From Patescibacteria group bacterium (GTDB lineage Bacteria > Patescibacteriota > Patescibacteriia > Patescibacteriales > UBA12465), in the NCBI GenBank assembly GCA_028705215.1, contig JAQWDY010000005.1, positions 1 through 53,530 of the forward strand: 53,530 nt of DNA. Reading direction: 5' to 3'. Of this stretch, positions 1 through 6,850 are shown one piece after another. The position numbers and the translations under genes were made by a program. A model generated the notes under the pieces. The model searched no databases. It was given only the letters and a program-made list of their open reading frames with translations, and was not told the DNA's origin. How positions within the stretch are numbered: position 1 is the stretch's first letter; each line of letters starts with the position of its first letter.

Positions 1-11
1 GGACTGCTAAG

Positions 12-44
12 AAAAAAGAACGCTTTTAGTTTGCGTTCTTTTTT
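12..44 (-). terminator. Rho-independent terminator
   Basis: A perfect 12-bp hairpin (AAAAAAGAACGC, 9-nt loop, GCGTTCTTTTTT) lies just beyond the stop codon of the minus-strand gene that follows. It is symmetrical, so it could also stop a plus-strand transcript entering from outside the window. Confidence 0.85.
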
Positions 45-57
45 AAATTTTAAATAA

Positions 58-372
58 TTAAAACGTTTTTGCTATTTCCGAAAGCGCCCTTTGAATTGAT
101 GCCGCTAAACTCGGATTCAGATGTTCTTTTTCCAGAGCCAAAATTCTTTTTGCTTCTCCAATTATATTTTTGAGCTTATCTTGCGCATTACTGCTCATCC
201 TCCTTACCACTGGCAAAGCGCAAAGCTCGCTTTTGCACAAGGCATACCATACTTCTAGCCAATTTTTTTCGGCTAGCTCATCTTGCAAAACAACAAGACT
301 CTTTTCCGCTCTTCTTATTACTGCATCCTCTGAAACAATTACCTCCTCTGAATTTTTTTCTAATACTTCCAT
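58..372 (-). CDS. Uncharacterised small helical protein (104 aa)
   Basis: I do not recognise this gene. It encodes 104 residues, strongly charged and probably all helical, with no signal peptide or membrane segment. Two cysteines (Cys46, Cys51) sit in the only hydrophobic stretch, which also holds the aromatic run WLEVWYALC. The ATG start is in a typical AT-rich context with no Shine-Dalgarno sequence. A strong terminator follows directly, and a possible weak -10 (TATTAT, minus strand) lies about 40 bp upstream, so it appears to be a single-gene unit. Codon use resembles its neighbours. Function cannot be inferred from context. Confidence 0.6.
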   Translation of the reverse strand: MEVLEKNSEEVIVSEDAVIRRAEKSLVVLQDELAEKNWLEVWYALCKSELCALPVVRRMSSNAQDKLKNIIGEAKRILALEKEHLNPSLAASIQRALSEIAKTF

Positions 373-513
373 GGCTTAATTATTTATTATTTTAAAATGT
401 TCTAAAAATAATACTGCCATATTTTTAATAAAAAAGCAAGAACCACTAAACAATCGGTGAAATTGTAAGCTAAGTGTTAAACTTTACTTTTTTCTTAAAT
501 TATGCTAGATTAT

Positions 514-519
514 TATAAT
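514..519 (+). promoter_or_regulatory. Candidate promoter -10 (TATAAT)
   Basis: A perfect TATAAT stands in an AT-rich run after ATGCTAGATTAT. No good -35 box is seen at 17 bp. It would start a transcript covering the structured leader, the 51-codon ORF and the terminator ending near 810. Confidence 0.45.
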
Positions 520-558
520 ATAGTTCTTTTAAAAGTATTAAAAAGTGGGTAAATCCAG

Positions 559-604
559 CGATTATAATTTAATCGGGGGCCAAAAAGAATTAATCTTTTG
601 CCCC
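559..604 (+). other. Two adjacent hairpins in leader of small ORF
   Basis: The first hairpin is CGATT/AATCG (559-575). The second is GGGGC plus AAAAGA pairing with TCTTTT plus GCCCC (576-604), with a 2-nt bulge. They end 14 nt before the ATG of the 51-residue ORF. The rest of the 373-618 stretch holds the promoters of the flanking genes and nothing else I can identify. Confidence 0.5.
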
Positions 605-618
605 TAACATCAAATTAT

Positions 619-774
619 ATGCTAAAATTATTAAACAGCTTTTTTGCTTTCATTTTAGTAATGCTAGCATTTAAATGGTTTACCCCTCCTGAAATAACTA
701 ACTCTTTTAATGAGATTATACTTAAAATACTAAGTATTATAAGTATCTTATTAAATAGTGTTAGTCTTCCTTAA
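619..774 (+). CDS. Possible small membrane protein (51 aa)
   Basis: A 51-codon ORF starting at ATG 619. The product has two hydrophobic segments (about residues 5-18 and 32-48) joined by a short polar loop containing KWFTPPEI, consistent with a two-helix membrane hairpin. Its placement is what makes it credible: a TATAAT box lies about 100 nt upstream, two leader hairpins precede it, and a terminator starts 6 nt after the stop codon. There is no Shine-Dalgarno sequence, as for most genes here. I recognise no family. The alternative is that the transcript is a small RNA and the ORF is incidental. Confidence 0.45.
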   Translation: MLKLLNSFFAFILVMLAFKWFTPPEITNSFNEIILKILSIISILLNSVSLP

Positions 775-779
775 AACAC

Positions 780-810
780 AAAAGGTCTTCATCAAGAAGG
801 CCTTTTCTTA
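780..810 (+). terminator. Rho-independent terminator
   Basis: AAAAGGTCTTC pairs with GAAGGCCTTTT (one G-U pair) around a short loop and ends in a T-rich tail, 6 nt after the stop codon of the 51-residue ORF. Confidence 0.75.
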
Positions 811-851
811 TAAAAAATAATATAATATATTTTTTCAAATATTATATTTTA

Positions 852-863
852 TGCTATTATAAT
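852..863 (+). promoter_or_regulatory. Promoter -10 region for the thioredoxin operon
   Basis: TGCTATTAT reads as an extended -10 (TGn plus TATTAT), and an overlapping TATAAT lies at 858-863. Either would start transcription about 12-15 nt before the ATG at 882, a very short leader. No clear -35 is visible. Confidence 0.5.
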
Positions 864-881
864 GTTGTAAATAATAATTAT

Positions 882-1151
882 ATGAAAATACTAAAATTTG
901 GCGCCGAATGGTGCTCTGGCTGCATTATCATGAAGCCACGTTTTAAAGAAATAGAAACAGAAAATCCTTGGCTTGAAACCGAATACTATGATTTTGATAT
1001 CGCTAAAGACGTGGTTGAAAAATATAAAATAGATGAAGTTCTGCCAACCTTTGTCTTTCTTGATAAGAAGGGCAAAGAATTTCTCCGTCTTCAAGGAGAA
1101 GTTCAGAAAAAGAAAATCATTGAAATTATAAACGAAAATAAAGAAAAATAA
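882..1151 (+). CDS. Thioredoxin-family protein (89 aa)
   Basis: A small cytoplasmic thioredoxin-fold oxidoreductase. The active site is WCSGC (Cys11, Cys14) after the first beta strand, and the conserved cis-proline is in VLPTF (Pro55). At 89 residues it is shorter than classical thioredoxin (about 105) and has no signal peptide. The start is the only ATG that keeps the first strand intact. It ends 3 nt before the membrane thiol transporter-like gene, so the two are surely cotranscribed. Inference: it is the cytoplasmic electron donor or partner for the DsbD/CcdA-like protein. A reductase to recharge it is not in the window. Confidence 0.85.
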   Translation: MKILKFGAEWCSGCIIMKPRFKEIETENPWLETEYYDFDIAKDVVEKYKIDEVLPTFVFLDKKGKEFLRLQGEVQKKKIIEIINENKEK

Positions 1152-1154
1152 TTT

Positions 1155-2384
1155 ATGAAATTATACTATAAAGCGCTTTTTAGCCTGCTGTTTTTATTTT
1201 TGCTATTTTTTGCCTCTCCTTTAAAAGCACAAAACGAAAATGTCACTATTTATCTTTTTTATGGAGATGGTTGTCCTCACTGTGCTCAGGAAAAAGAATT
1301 TATTTATCAAGAATTAAAACCAGACTATCCTAATCTAGAGATAAAGGAGTACGAAATTTATAAAAATCGTAAAAATGCAATCTTTCTTCAAAAAGTTGCT
1401 CGCATTTTAAATGCACGAGTTGATGGCGTTCCCTTTTCAGTGATTGGCGATCAACCTTTTGTCGGTTTTGCGAGCGGAATCACTTCTCGTGAAATAAGGG
1501 ATAGAGTAGAGGTTTGCTCTTCTGTCAGTTGCCCCGATTCTATTGCTGAAGTTGCTGTTGATTATATCGCTGATGGTGAAACAAAAAAAGAAAAGACAAA
1601 GGAAACTGCCCCCATAAACTCCACTGAATCTAAACAAAAAATAATGGACTTGCCTTTTCTAGGAGAGGTCGACATCTACAGCTTTTCCTTGCCTGTTTTA
1701 ACTGTTATACTAGGCGTTCTTGATGGTTTCAATCCTTGTGCAATGTGGGTACTGCTATTTTTAATCAGCTTGCTTTTAGGAATGAAAGACAGAAAAAGAA
1801 TGTGGCTATTAGGCGGCGCCTTTATTATCACTTCAGCCTTTGTCTACTACCTATTTATGGCCGCCTGGTTAAATCTAATCATATTTCTAGGTTTTATTTC
1901 CTGGGTAAGAATTATTATTGGTCTGGTTGCATTATTTGGTGGTGGTTACAGCATGCGTGAATTTTTTATAAATAAAAATAGTGGTTGCAAAGTAATAGGC
2001 GCAGAAAAGAAACAAAAGACTTTCGGCAAATTAAAAAAGGCGGTTTCTCAAAACAGTCTTTGGCTCGCACTTGGTGGCATCATCGCCCTTGCCTTTGCTG
2101 TTAATTTAGTTGAATTAATTTGTTCTGCTGGTTTACCTGCCGTTTATACCCAGGTTCTTGCATTAAATGATATGAGCACCTGGAAGTATTATCTTTATAT
2201 TTTAGGTTATGTTTTCTTCTTCATGCTTGATGACTTAATAATCTTTTTTATTGCCATGACCACTCTCCGCATTACTGGCCTTACTACAAAATATACCCAC
2301 GCCTCTCGTTTAATCGGCGGTGTGCTAATGTTAATTATTGGCCTTTTGATGATATTTAAACCAGAATTATTAATGTTTGGCTAG
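1155..2384 (+). CDS. Membrane thiol-disulfide protein: exported thioredoxin-like domain plus CcdA/DsbD-like domain
   Basis: 409 residues. A signal peptide or anchor (about 1-25) is followed by an exported thioredoxin/glutaredoxin-like domain with active site CPHC (Cys40, Cys43) and cis-Pro in GVPF (Pro93). After a linker rich in Lys, Glu and Thr (about 140-165) comes a polytopic domain of about six helices (175-405). Two membrane cysteines lie in motifs typical of CcdA/DsbD: FNPC (Cys195) and LICSAGLP (Cys323). Family knowledge: such proteins move electrons from cytoplasmic thioredoxin across the membrane to exported thiol proteins. Here transporter and exported acceptor domain are in one chain, and thioredoxin is encoded 3 nt upstream. 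Cys121 and Cys126 form a possible extra disulfide. Confidence 0.85.
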   Translation: MKLYYKALFSLLFLFLLFFASPLKAQNENVTIYLFYGDGCPHCAQEKEFIYQELKPDYPNLEIKEYEIYKNRKNAIFLQKVARILNARVDGVPFSVIGDQPFVGFASGITSREIRDRVEVCSSVSCPDSIAEVAVDYIADGETKKEKTKETAPINSTESKQKIMDLPFLGEVDIYSFSLPVLTVILGVLDGFNPCAMWVLLFLISLLLGMKDRKRMWLLGGAFIITSAFVYYLFMAAWLNLIIFLGFISWVRIIIGLVALFGGGYSMREFFINKNSGCKVIGAEKKQKTFGKLKKAVSQNSLWLALGGIIALAFAVNLVELICSAGLPAVYTQVLALNDMSTWKYYLYILGYVFFFMLDDLIIFFIAMTTLRITGLTTKYTHASRLIGGVLMLIIGLLMIFKPELLMFG

Positions 2385-2394
2385 AGAAATAAAC

Positions 2395-2427
2395 AAAAAA
2401 ACGATGGTCTAAAAACCATCGTTTTTT
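2395..2427 (+). terminator. Bidirectional terminator between convergent genes
   Basis: A 13-bp hairpin (AAAAAACGATGGT / ACCATCGTTTTTT) with A and T runs on both sides serves the DsbD-like gene on the plus strand and the small thioredoxin-like gene on the minus strand. Confidence 0.9.
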
Positions 2428-2444
2428 ATATCTAAATAAAATTT

Positions 2445-2750
2445 CTAATGACAATTACAATTACCACTGCAACCGGCACAAGGATGGTGACTCTCCTCAT
2501 TATAAGTATTTAATAATTCAACTAAATCATCAACCGTTAACAGCTCCCCCTTTAAAGTAACCTCATCGTTTATAATTAAAATCGGCGCCGATTGTAAGCC
2601 AATATCAATAATCCTTTGAATATCATTACTATATAAAATATCAGTATCTAGTTTTAACTTTTTAGCAGCTTCAACTACTCTCTTATATAGTTCCTGACAA
2701 GCAGGACACTCTGAGCCTAAAACTTCAAGTTTATAAATCGTTGTTTTCAT
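2445..2750 (-). CDS. Small thioredoxin-like protein with Cys/His-rich tail (101 aa)
   Basis: A thioredoxin-fold protein of the small redox-active disulfide type. A beta strand leads to SECPACQ (Cys15, Cys18), and the cis-proline region is QSAPILII. The last 14 residues are unusual: four cysteines and three histidines in HHPCAGCSGNCNCH, which suggests a metal site or a second thiol centre. No signal peptide is present, so it is probably cytoplasmic. It converges on the DsbD-like gene, giving three thiol-redox proteins within 1.9 kb. Redox function is well supported by the motif. The role of the tail is unknown. Confidence 0.75.
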   Translation of the reverse strand: MKTTIYKLEVLGSECPACQELYKRVVEAAKKLKLDTDILYSNDIQRIIDIGLQSAPILIINDEVTLKGELLTVDDLVELLNTYNEESHHPCAGCSGNCNCH

Positions 2751-2820
2751 AAATTATAATTTTAATATCATTATTACCTAATATTCTGACAAAAACTTAT
2801 TAATTAGACAAGTTTTATAT

Positions 2821-2851
2821 AAAAAAGAGCAATATCATACTGCTCTTTTTT
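2821..2851 (-). terminator. Rho-independent terminator
   Basis: An 11-bp hairpin (AAAAAAGAGCA / TGCTCTTTTTT) with a 9-nt loop, located after the stop codon of the anti-sigma-like gene. It separates that operon from the small thioredoxin-like gene downstream. Confidence 0.85.
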
Positions 2852-2872
2852 ATTTATTTTAAGGCCTTATTA

Positions 2873-4534
2873 CTATTCAATAATCATTTCAATTGGTGCA
2901 ATAGCTTCCTCGCTTTGTCCCTGAGAAATGTCATCAATTGTTATTGTTTTTTCTAAAATCAAGCCCGTATCTATTGCCGCCTGCGGTTCAGTGCGCAATA
3001 TATTAAAATCTTGCTCTTGCTTTTCAATATCGCTTATTAATTCCTTTACCAATGGTAAAACAACAAAATTGTTGCCATAATATCCAGTTTCTGGGCGCTT
3101 GGTAACTGGAAAGATTAAAGCTGGTACAAATAGTTCAATATTTTCATTGTTTTTATAGCGCCACATTTGAACATATGAAAATTCCGGAGTACCTAATTCA
3201 ACTATTTCTCTATCTTGGGCTTCGCTTCCATAAAAACCAAAGCTACGATTCCAACCACCTTTTTCTGCTAAAGCAATTATACGCTCACTACTTGTTTCTA
3301 AATCATAAGCCGAGGCCTCATAATTATAAGGGATTAAGCCGTTTAAACTAGACACTTTATTATGAAATAAATTAATCCCGACACGTAATCCAGTATAATT
3401 TCCGCTTTGGTCTCTTGCCGGTTCATCCTCTATTAAAGTTGGATAAATTACCGTTGCTTGTTCTGGGATATAATAGTTTGCTTTATCTTCACTATATTCA
3501 TAATATCTGCGCCATTGATTATCAACTTGTGGCTCACCATACTTGGCTATATCAATTTTGTGTTCACTAAGAAAATTATTAGCGATAGAGATTAACTCAC
3601 TATCAGCAGGGACATCCTCTATTTTAATTTTGAACCGATCCCAACAGGCCTGATCATTGCCGCAAGCTTCACGTTCAGCAATGCGCCATTTTTCCCAATC
3701 TTCATAAATGTAAATACCTCCCTCTTTTAATTCAAAGTTAATCATCAGACCCTGCTCTTTATCTTCTACAAAGGAGATGCTATTAACCTTAAGATTGGAA
3801 AAAGTATTTAAACTAACTTGGGGAAAATTAAAAGAATTTAAAGTACGCGCTAAATCTTTCCCTAAATTTTCTTCATTTTTTAAACGTTTGTACACTAAGG
3901 CGTTCTCTTGTTCTAAATTAAGCTCATTACCAGTATAAACGTAATCAAAATTATTAAAAATAGGAAGTATCATTCTAGTGTCAACATCCATGCCGCCACC
4001 CATTCCAACAACAGCTGTAACTGATGAGTAATCAGCCTCTGTTTGCTCTGGGGCGGGGGCTTGCAGACTATCTCTACTGACTTCGTTAATCGCCACCTCT
4101 CCTTTAGGAGCGTCACTGCTTGTCATGCTTAAATCAGATAAATCGCCAAAAGAACCAGAGGGCAGATAACTTATCTTACTTTCCTCTTTTTTATTAAACA
4201 AAGGGGCAATTTGCCATGGAGCATCCTCTGTCTGGTTGGGGCCAAAAATATTAATGGCAGCAATAAATAATAAACACGCCACCACCAATGATCCGGCCGC
4301 AATAAAAATCTTTTTGTTCATAATATTAAAATTAAATTTATTATTTTTCTCTACAGGCGCTTGTGATAATAAGCGTTGTCTGAGATTTAAAGCAAAGTCC
4401 TCATCAAACTTAATATCAGGACGACTACTTTTCATCTCCTTGATTAAAACAATAAGTTCCCTCTCTTTTTGTTTTAATTCGGGATAGAAGCGATATAATT
4501 CACTTAATATATTTTCTAATTCATCTTTTTCCAT
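2873..4534 (-). CDS. Anti-sigma-factor-like membrane protein with large extracellular domain (553 aa)
   Basis: The first 60 residues are charged and helical and presumably cytoplasmic. One membrane helix follows (about 75-97), then about 450 residues outside the cell. The gene overlaps the end of the ECF sigma gene by 19 nt and is translationally linked to it, the usual arrangement for an ECF sigma factor and its membrane anti-sigma. I do not recognise the outer domain. It begins with a low-complexity Ser/Asp/Glu/Pro stretch, then contains Trp/Tyr-rich segments and a pair of cysteines near residue 290 (EACGNDQACWD). The anti-sigma role is inferred from topology and gene order. No zinc-binding HxxxCxxC motif is seen. 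Confidence 0.65.
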   Translation of the reverse strand: MEKDELENILSELYRFYPELKQKERELIVLIKEMKSSRPDIKFDEDFALNLRQRLLSQAPVEKNNKFNFNIMNKKIFIAAGSLVVACLLFIAAINIFGPNQTEDAPWQIAPLFNKKEESKISYLPSGSFGDLSDLSMTSSDAPKGEVAINEVSRDSLQAPAPEQTEADYSSVTAVVGMGGGMDVDTRMILPIFNNFDYVYTGNELNLEQENALVYKRLKNEENLGKDLARTLNSFNFPQVSLNTFSNLKVNSISFVEDKEQGLMINFELKEGGIYIYEDWEKWRIAEREACGNDQACWDRFKIKIEDVPADSELISIANNFLSEHKIDIAKYGEPQVDNQWRRYYEYSEDKANYYIPEQATVIYPTLIEDEPARDQSGNYTGLRVGINLFHNKVSSLNGLIPYNYEASAYDLETSSERIIALAEKGGWNRSFGFYGSEAQDREIVELGTPEFSYVQMWRYKNNENIELFVPALIFPVTKRPETGYYGNNFVVLPLVKELISDIEKQEQDFNILRTEPQAAIDTGLILEKTITIDDISQGQSEEAIAPIEMIIE

Positions 4535-5106
4535 ATGTTTTCAATTTGTGGAGAAGTAATAATTAGCAATAACAAGGCTTCTCCTTTAATTTTTTCTAAA
4601 ATCCTTTTTAAAGACATCTTGACCGCTCCCTCATTTTTAGATAGACGCTGCGCTATTTCCTTAAAGGGCAAATCCAACCAAAAACGCATAATAATTATAT
4701 CTCTTTCCTCACTTTTTAAATCAACCATCAAATTTTTTATTTTTTGCAATTGCAAGCTGTTATTTGCCTGAGATAACAGGTCATCATTACTTGCTAGGTC
4801 CCAAAAATCATCAATATTTTTATTATTTTTATCTTGTCGATAAAAATCTATTACCGCATTTCTAGCAATTTTATATAACCAAGCAGAAAAACTATTTTGC
4901 TTATATGAATTTATATTTTTCCAGGCCTTTAAAAATACTTGACTTACAATATCTTCCGTCTGCTCTTTTTGCATTGTTTTAAAGAAAACAAAATCATAAA
5001 TTTTGCGTAGATAAAAATCATAGAGTTTAGCAAAAGCGTGCCTATCTCCAACTTGCGCTAATTTTACTAATTCATCTTCAGTTTGAACTGTGTTTTCTAT
5101 GGCCAT
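4516..5106 (-). CDS. ECF-family RNA polymerase sigma factor (196 aa)
   Basis: A sigma-70 family protein with only regions 2 and 4. Region 2 (about 24-92) includes TEDIVSQVFLKAW and the WLYKIARNAVIDFYR segment that binds the -10. Region 4 (about 124-173) is the helix-turn-helix, with LPFKEIAQRL followed by GAVKMSLKR. The length is normal for the family. The final 20 residues are a hydrophobic extension (LLLLIITSP), encoded where the anti-sigma-like gene begins. Family knowledge: it redirects RNA polymerase to a stress or envelope regulon when released by its partner. Target promoters cannot be named from this window. Confidence 0.92.
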   Translation of the reverse strand: MAIENTVQTEDELVKLAQVGDRHAFAKLYDFYLRKIYDFVFFKTMQKEQTEDIVSQVFLKAWKNINSYKQNSFSAWLYKIARNAVIDFYRQDKNNKNIDDFWDLASNDDLLSQANNSLQLQKIKNLMVDLKSEERDIIIMRFWLDLPFKEIAQRLSKNEGAVKMSLKRILEKIKGEALLLLIITSPQIENIWKKMN

Positions 5107-5165
5107 ATATAAAATCGCTATACTAAACGTCTAAATTCTAGAAAAGTAACAAATGAGCCCACCTT

Positions 5166-6401
5166 TTAAATAAAAATATGCTTGTTTTCTTCTTTTTTAT
5201 TTAAATAAATATCAAAGCCAAATTCTGTTTTTGCCCTTATTTTATCAGCCACATCACTTTTTTCGACAATTAAATAAAGTGGCTTATTTTTATACTTCTT
5301 AAGAATTTCTTTTTGATATTTTTTCTCTTGTTGCAAGGATAAATTACGCAATATTCGTGCTCGATCATTAATTATAGTTTTATTAATCTTTCCCGCTAAA
5401 CGATACGCAGCGGTTATTTCATGGGCAGAAAAAGGAAATACATGAATCTTGCTAAAATTTAAACTACGAGCAAATTCATAAGTCTCCTGAAAATTAGCCT
5501 CACTTTCCTGAGGGAAACCAACAATAATATCAGTAGAAATTGCGATCTCAGGAATTTGCTCTTTAATTTTTAAAACACGATTTCTGTAATAAGAAGCAGT
5601 ATAGGGCCTATTCATTAGGTGCAAGATTTTAGTACTACCTGATTGCAAAGAGATGTGCAAATGCTTACATAGCCTTTCTTCTTGTGCTATTAATTTAACT
5701 AATTCTGAATTAACTTCATTTATTTCAATAGAACTAAGACGAATGCGCCCTATTTCTTTAATCTTTAATAATTCTTCTATTAGGTTGCTTAAATTAACTT
5801 TCTTAGTTTTTATATCCTCACCATAGCGGCCCAAGTGAATTCCGCATAAGACAATTTCCCGATATCCAGCTTCACTTGCTTCTTTTGCTTCTTTTAATAG
5901 CTCTTTAAGCGCCCGACTTTTTAAACGACCACGTGCATGTGGAATTATGCAATAGGAACAAAACTGATTGCAACCATCAGCTACCTTTAAAAAATAACGG
6001 CTTCTATCAGTTAAAACTAAGGAAGATTTTTTCTTATCAGAAGCAGACTTTAAAGTAGGCTTAAATTCTCCGACCAACTTTTTCACTAAAGCATTTAAAT
6101 TGCCCACTCCCCAAATAATAGCCTTTTTATCAGCTATAATCTCAGCTACGTCGCCTGCAGTTTGTGGCCAACAGCCCATAATAACTAAACGAGCTTGGGG
6201 ATTTTCCTTTTTTATTTTACTGATAAGCTGCTTGTCTTTTACTATCGCCTTTTTTGTCACCGAACAGGTGTTGACAATAACAAAGCTTGGTTTTAGTCCT
6301 AAATTAAAACCAGCTGATAATAATAATCGTTGCAAATTGGCGCCATCATAATGATTAACCTTACAACCAAGTGAATAAAGTTTAAAATTTATATTTGCCA
6401 T
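5166..6401 (-). CDS. mtaB: tRNA t6A37 methylthiotransferase MtaB
   Basis: A radical-SAM methylthiotransferase of 411 residues. The N-terminal domain carries the three auxiliary-cluster cysteines (Cys13 in SLGCKVN, Cys46 in NTCSV, Cys77 in GCWPQ). The radical-SAM cluster is CNQFCSYC (Cys144, 148, 151). The LGCKVN signature, rather than the GCQMN of MiaB, points to the MtaB branch, which adds a methylthio group to t6A37, classically in tRNA-Lys(UUU). The C-terminal region is short for a TRAM domain and ends KKEENKHIFI. The divergently oriented tRNA-Lys(UUU) gene lies 170 bp away. A separate miaB is present near 24 kb. Confidence 0.88.
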   Translation of the reverse strand: MANINFKLYSLGCKVNHYDGANLQRLLLSAGFNLGLKPSFVIVNTCSVTKKAIVKDKQLISKIKKENPQARLVIMGCWPQTAGDVAEIIADKKAIIWGVGNLNALVKKLVGEFKPTLKSASDKKKSSLVLTDRSRYFLKVADGCNQFCSYCIIPHARGRLKSRALKELLKEAKEASEAGYREIVLCGIHLGRYGEDIKTKKVNLSNLIEELLKIKEIGRIRLSSIEINEVNSELVKLIAQEERLCKHLHISLQSGSTKILHLMNRPYTASYYRNRVLKIKEQIPEIAISTDIIVGFPQESEANFQETYEFARSLNFSKIHVFPFSAHEITAAYRLAGKINKTIINDRARILRNLSLQQEKKYQKEILKKYKNKPLYLIVEKSDVADKIRAKTEFGFDIYLNKKEENKHIFI

Positions 6402-6432
6402 AATAAATTAACTACTTTAAATCTCTAAAAGT

Positions 6433-6462
6433 ATTCTATCAAATTATTACCCTTATTAACAA
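6433..6462 (-). promoter_or_regulatory. mtaB promoter
   Basis: Minus strand: TTGTTA (6462-6457), 18-bp spacer, TAGAAT (6438-6433), with an upstream TGA giving an extended -10. It is correctly placed 32 nt before the mtaB ATG. Confidence 0.5.
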
Positions 6463-6501
6463 CTTAACAAAAAGATAGTCTTTACAGAAGTTTAAAAAAG
6501 C

Positions 6502-6530
6502 TTGCCAAAAAAATTATCTTTTGTTATTAT
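6502..6530 (+). promoter_or_regulatory. Promoter for the tRNA pair
   Basis: TTGCCA (6502-6507), exactly 17 bp, then TATTAT (6525-6530). Transcription would begin about 35 nt before tRNA-Lys. Confidence 0.6.
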
Positions 6531-6571
6531 CAAAAAAGATAATATTTGGCTTTATAAGCCTTTATTTATTT

Positions 6572-6644
6572 GCGCCTATAGCTCAGCTGGTAGAGCAGCT
6601 CCCTTTTAAGGAGAAGGTCGTAGGTTCGAATCCTACTGGGCGCA
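6572..6644 (+). tRNA. tRNA-Lys (anticodon UUU)
   Basis: A complete 73-nt cloverleaf: acceptor GCGCCTA/TGGGCGC, D arm GCTC/GAGC, anticodon loop CTTTTAA with TTT at 34-36 and A37, T arm GTAGG/CCTAC with TTCGAAT loop, discriminator A. The top anticodon-stem pair is a G27-A43 mismatch, a small oddity. The CCA tail is not encoded. It is separated from the next tRNA by 4 nt and shares its promoter and terminator. MtaB, whose family modifies A37 of this tRNA, is encoded divergently next door. Confidence 0.97.
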
Positions 6645-6648
6645 CATT

Positions 6649-6721
6649 GCCGACTTAGCTCAGCTGGTAGAGCAGCTGTCTTGTAAACAGCAGGTCGTCG
6701 GTTCGAGCCCGACAGTCGGCT
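6649..6721 (+). tRNA. tRNA-Thr (anticodon UGU)
   Basis: A complete 73-nt cloverleaf with all stems paired: acceptor GCCGACT/AGTCGGC, anticodon stem GCTGT/ACAGC around CTTGTAA (TGT at 34-36), T arm GTCGG/CCGAC, discriminator T. CCA is not encoded, so a CCA-adding enzyme is needed. Confidence 0.97.
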
Positions 6722-6722
6722 C

Positions 6723-6748
6723 AAAAACCGCTCAAATGCGGTTTTTTT
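6723..6748 (+). terminator. Terminator of the tRNA transcript
   Basis: AAAAACCGC / GCGGTTTTT hairpin with a 6-nt loop and a seven-T run, starting 2 nt after tRNA-Thr. Confidence 0.92.
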
Positions 6749-6785
6749 GTTTTATGTGCACAGAAAGCGGAAAAACTGTGCTTTA

Positions 6786-6820
6786 TTAAGCTTGAATAAA
6801 ATATCAGCTTAAGATAATAT
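6786..6820 (+). promoter_or_regulatory. dnaB promoter with overlapping inverted repeat
   Basis: TTGAAT (6792-6797), 17 bp, TAATAT (6815-6820). A 7-bp inverted repeat TTAAGCT (6786-6792) / AGCTTAA (6806-6812) brackets the spacer and touches the -35, so it could be an operator. A second inverted repeat, GCACAG/CTGTGC, lies just upstream at 6758-6781. Confidence 0.4.
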
Positions 6821-6850
6821 AAAGTAATTATAAGTTAAGTGCCAAAAGCT

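Noticed and set aside
514-810. tmRNA, 6S RNA or RNase P RNA in the largest gene-poor stretch
   Set aside because: No tRNA-like ends, no long 6S-type central bubble and no recognisable RNase P core motifs; the hairpins are short and local.
5107-5165. An ECF-type autoregulated promoter before the sigma gene
   Set aside because: GTTACTT and CGTTTA segments are suggestive, but without known target promoters the match cannot be told from chance.
6839-6850. GTG start for dnaB
   Set aside because: It adds only four residues, and the ATG 12 nt later is the normal start for the family. The choice is not certain.
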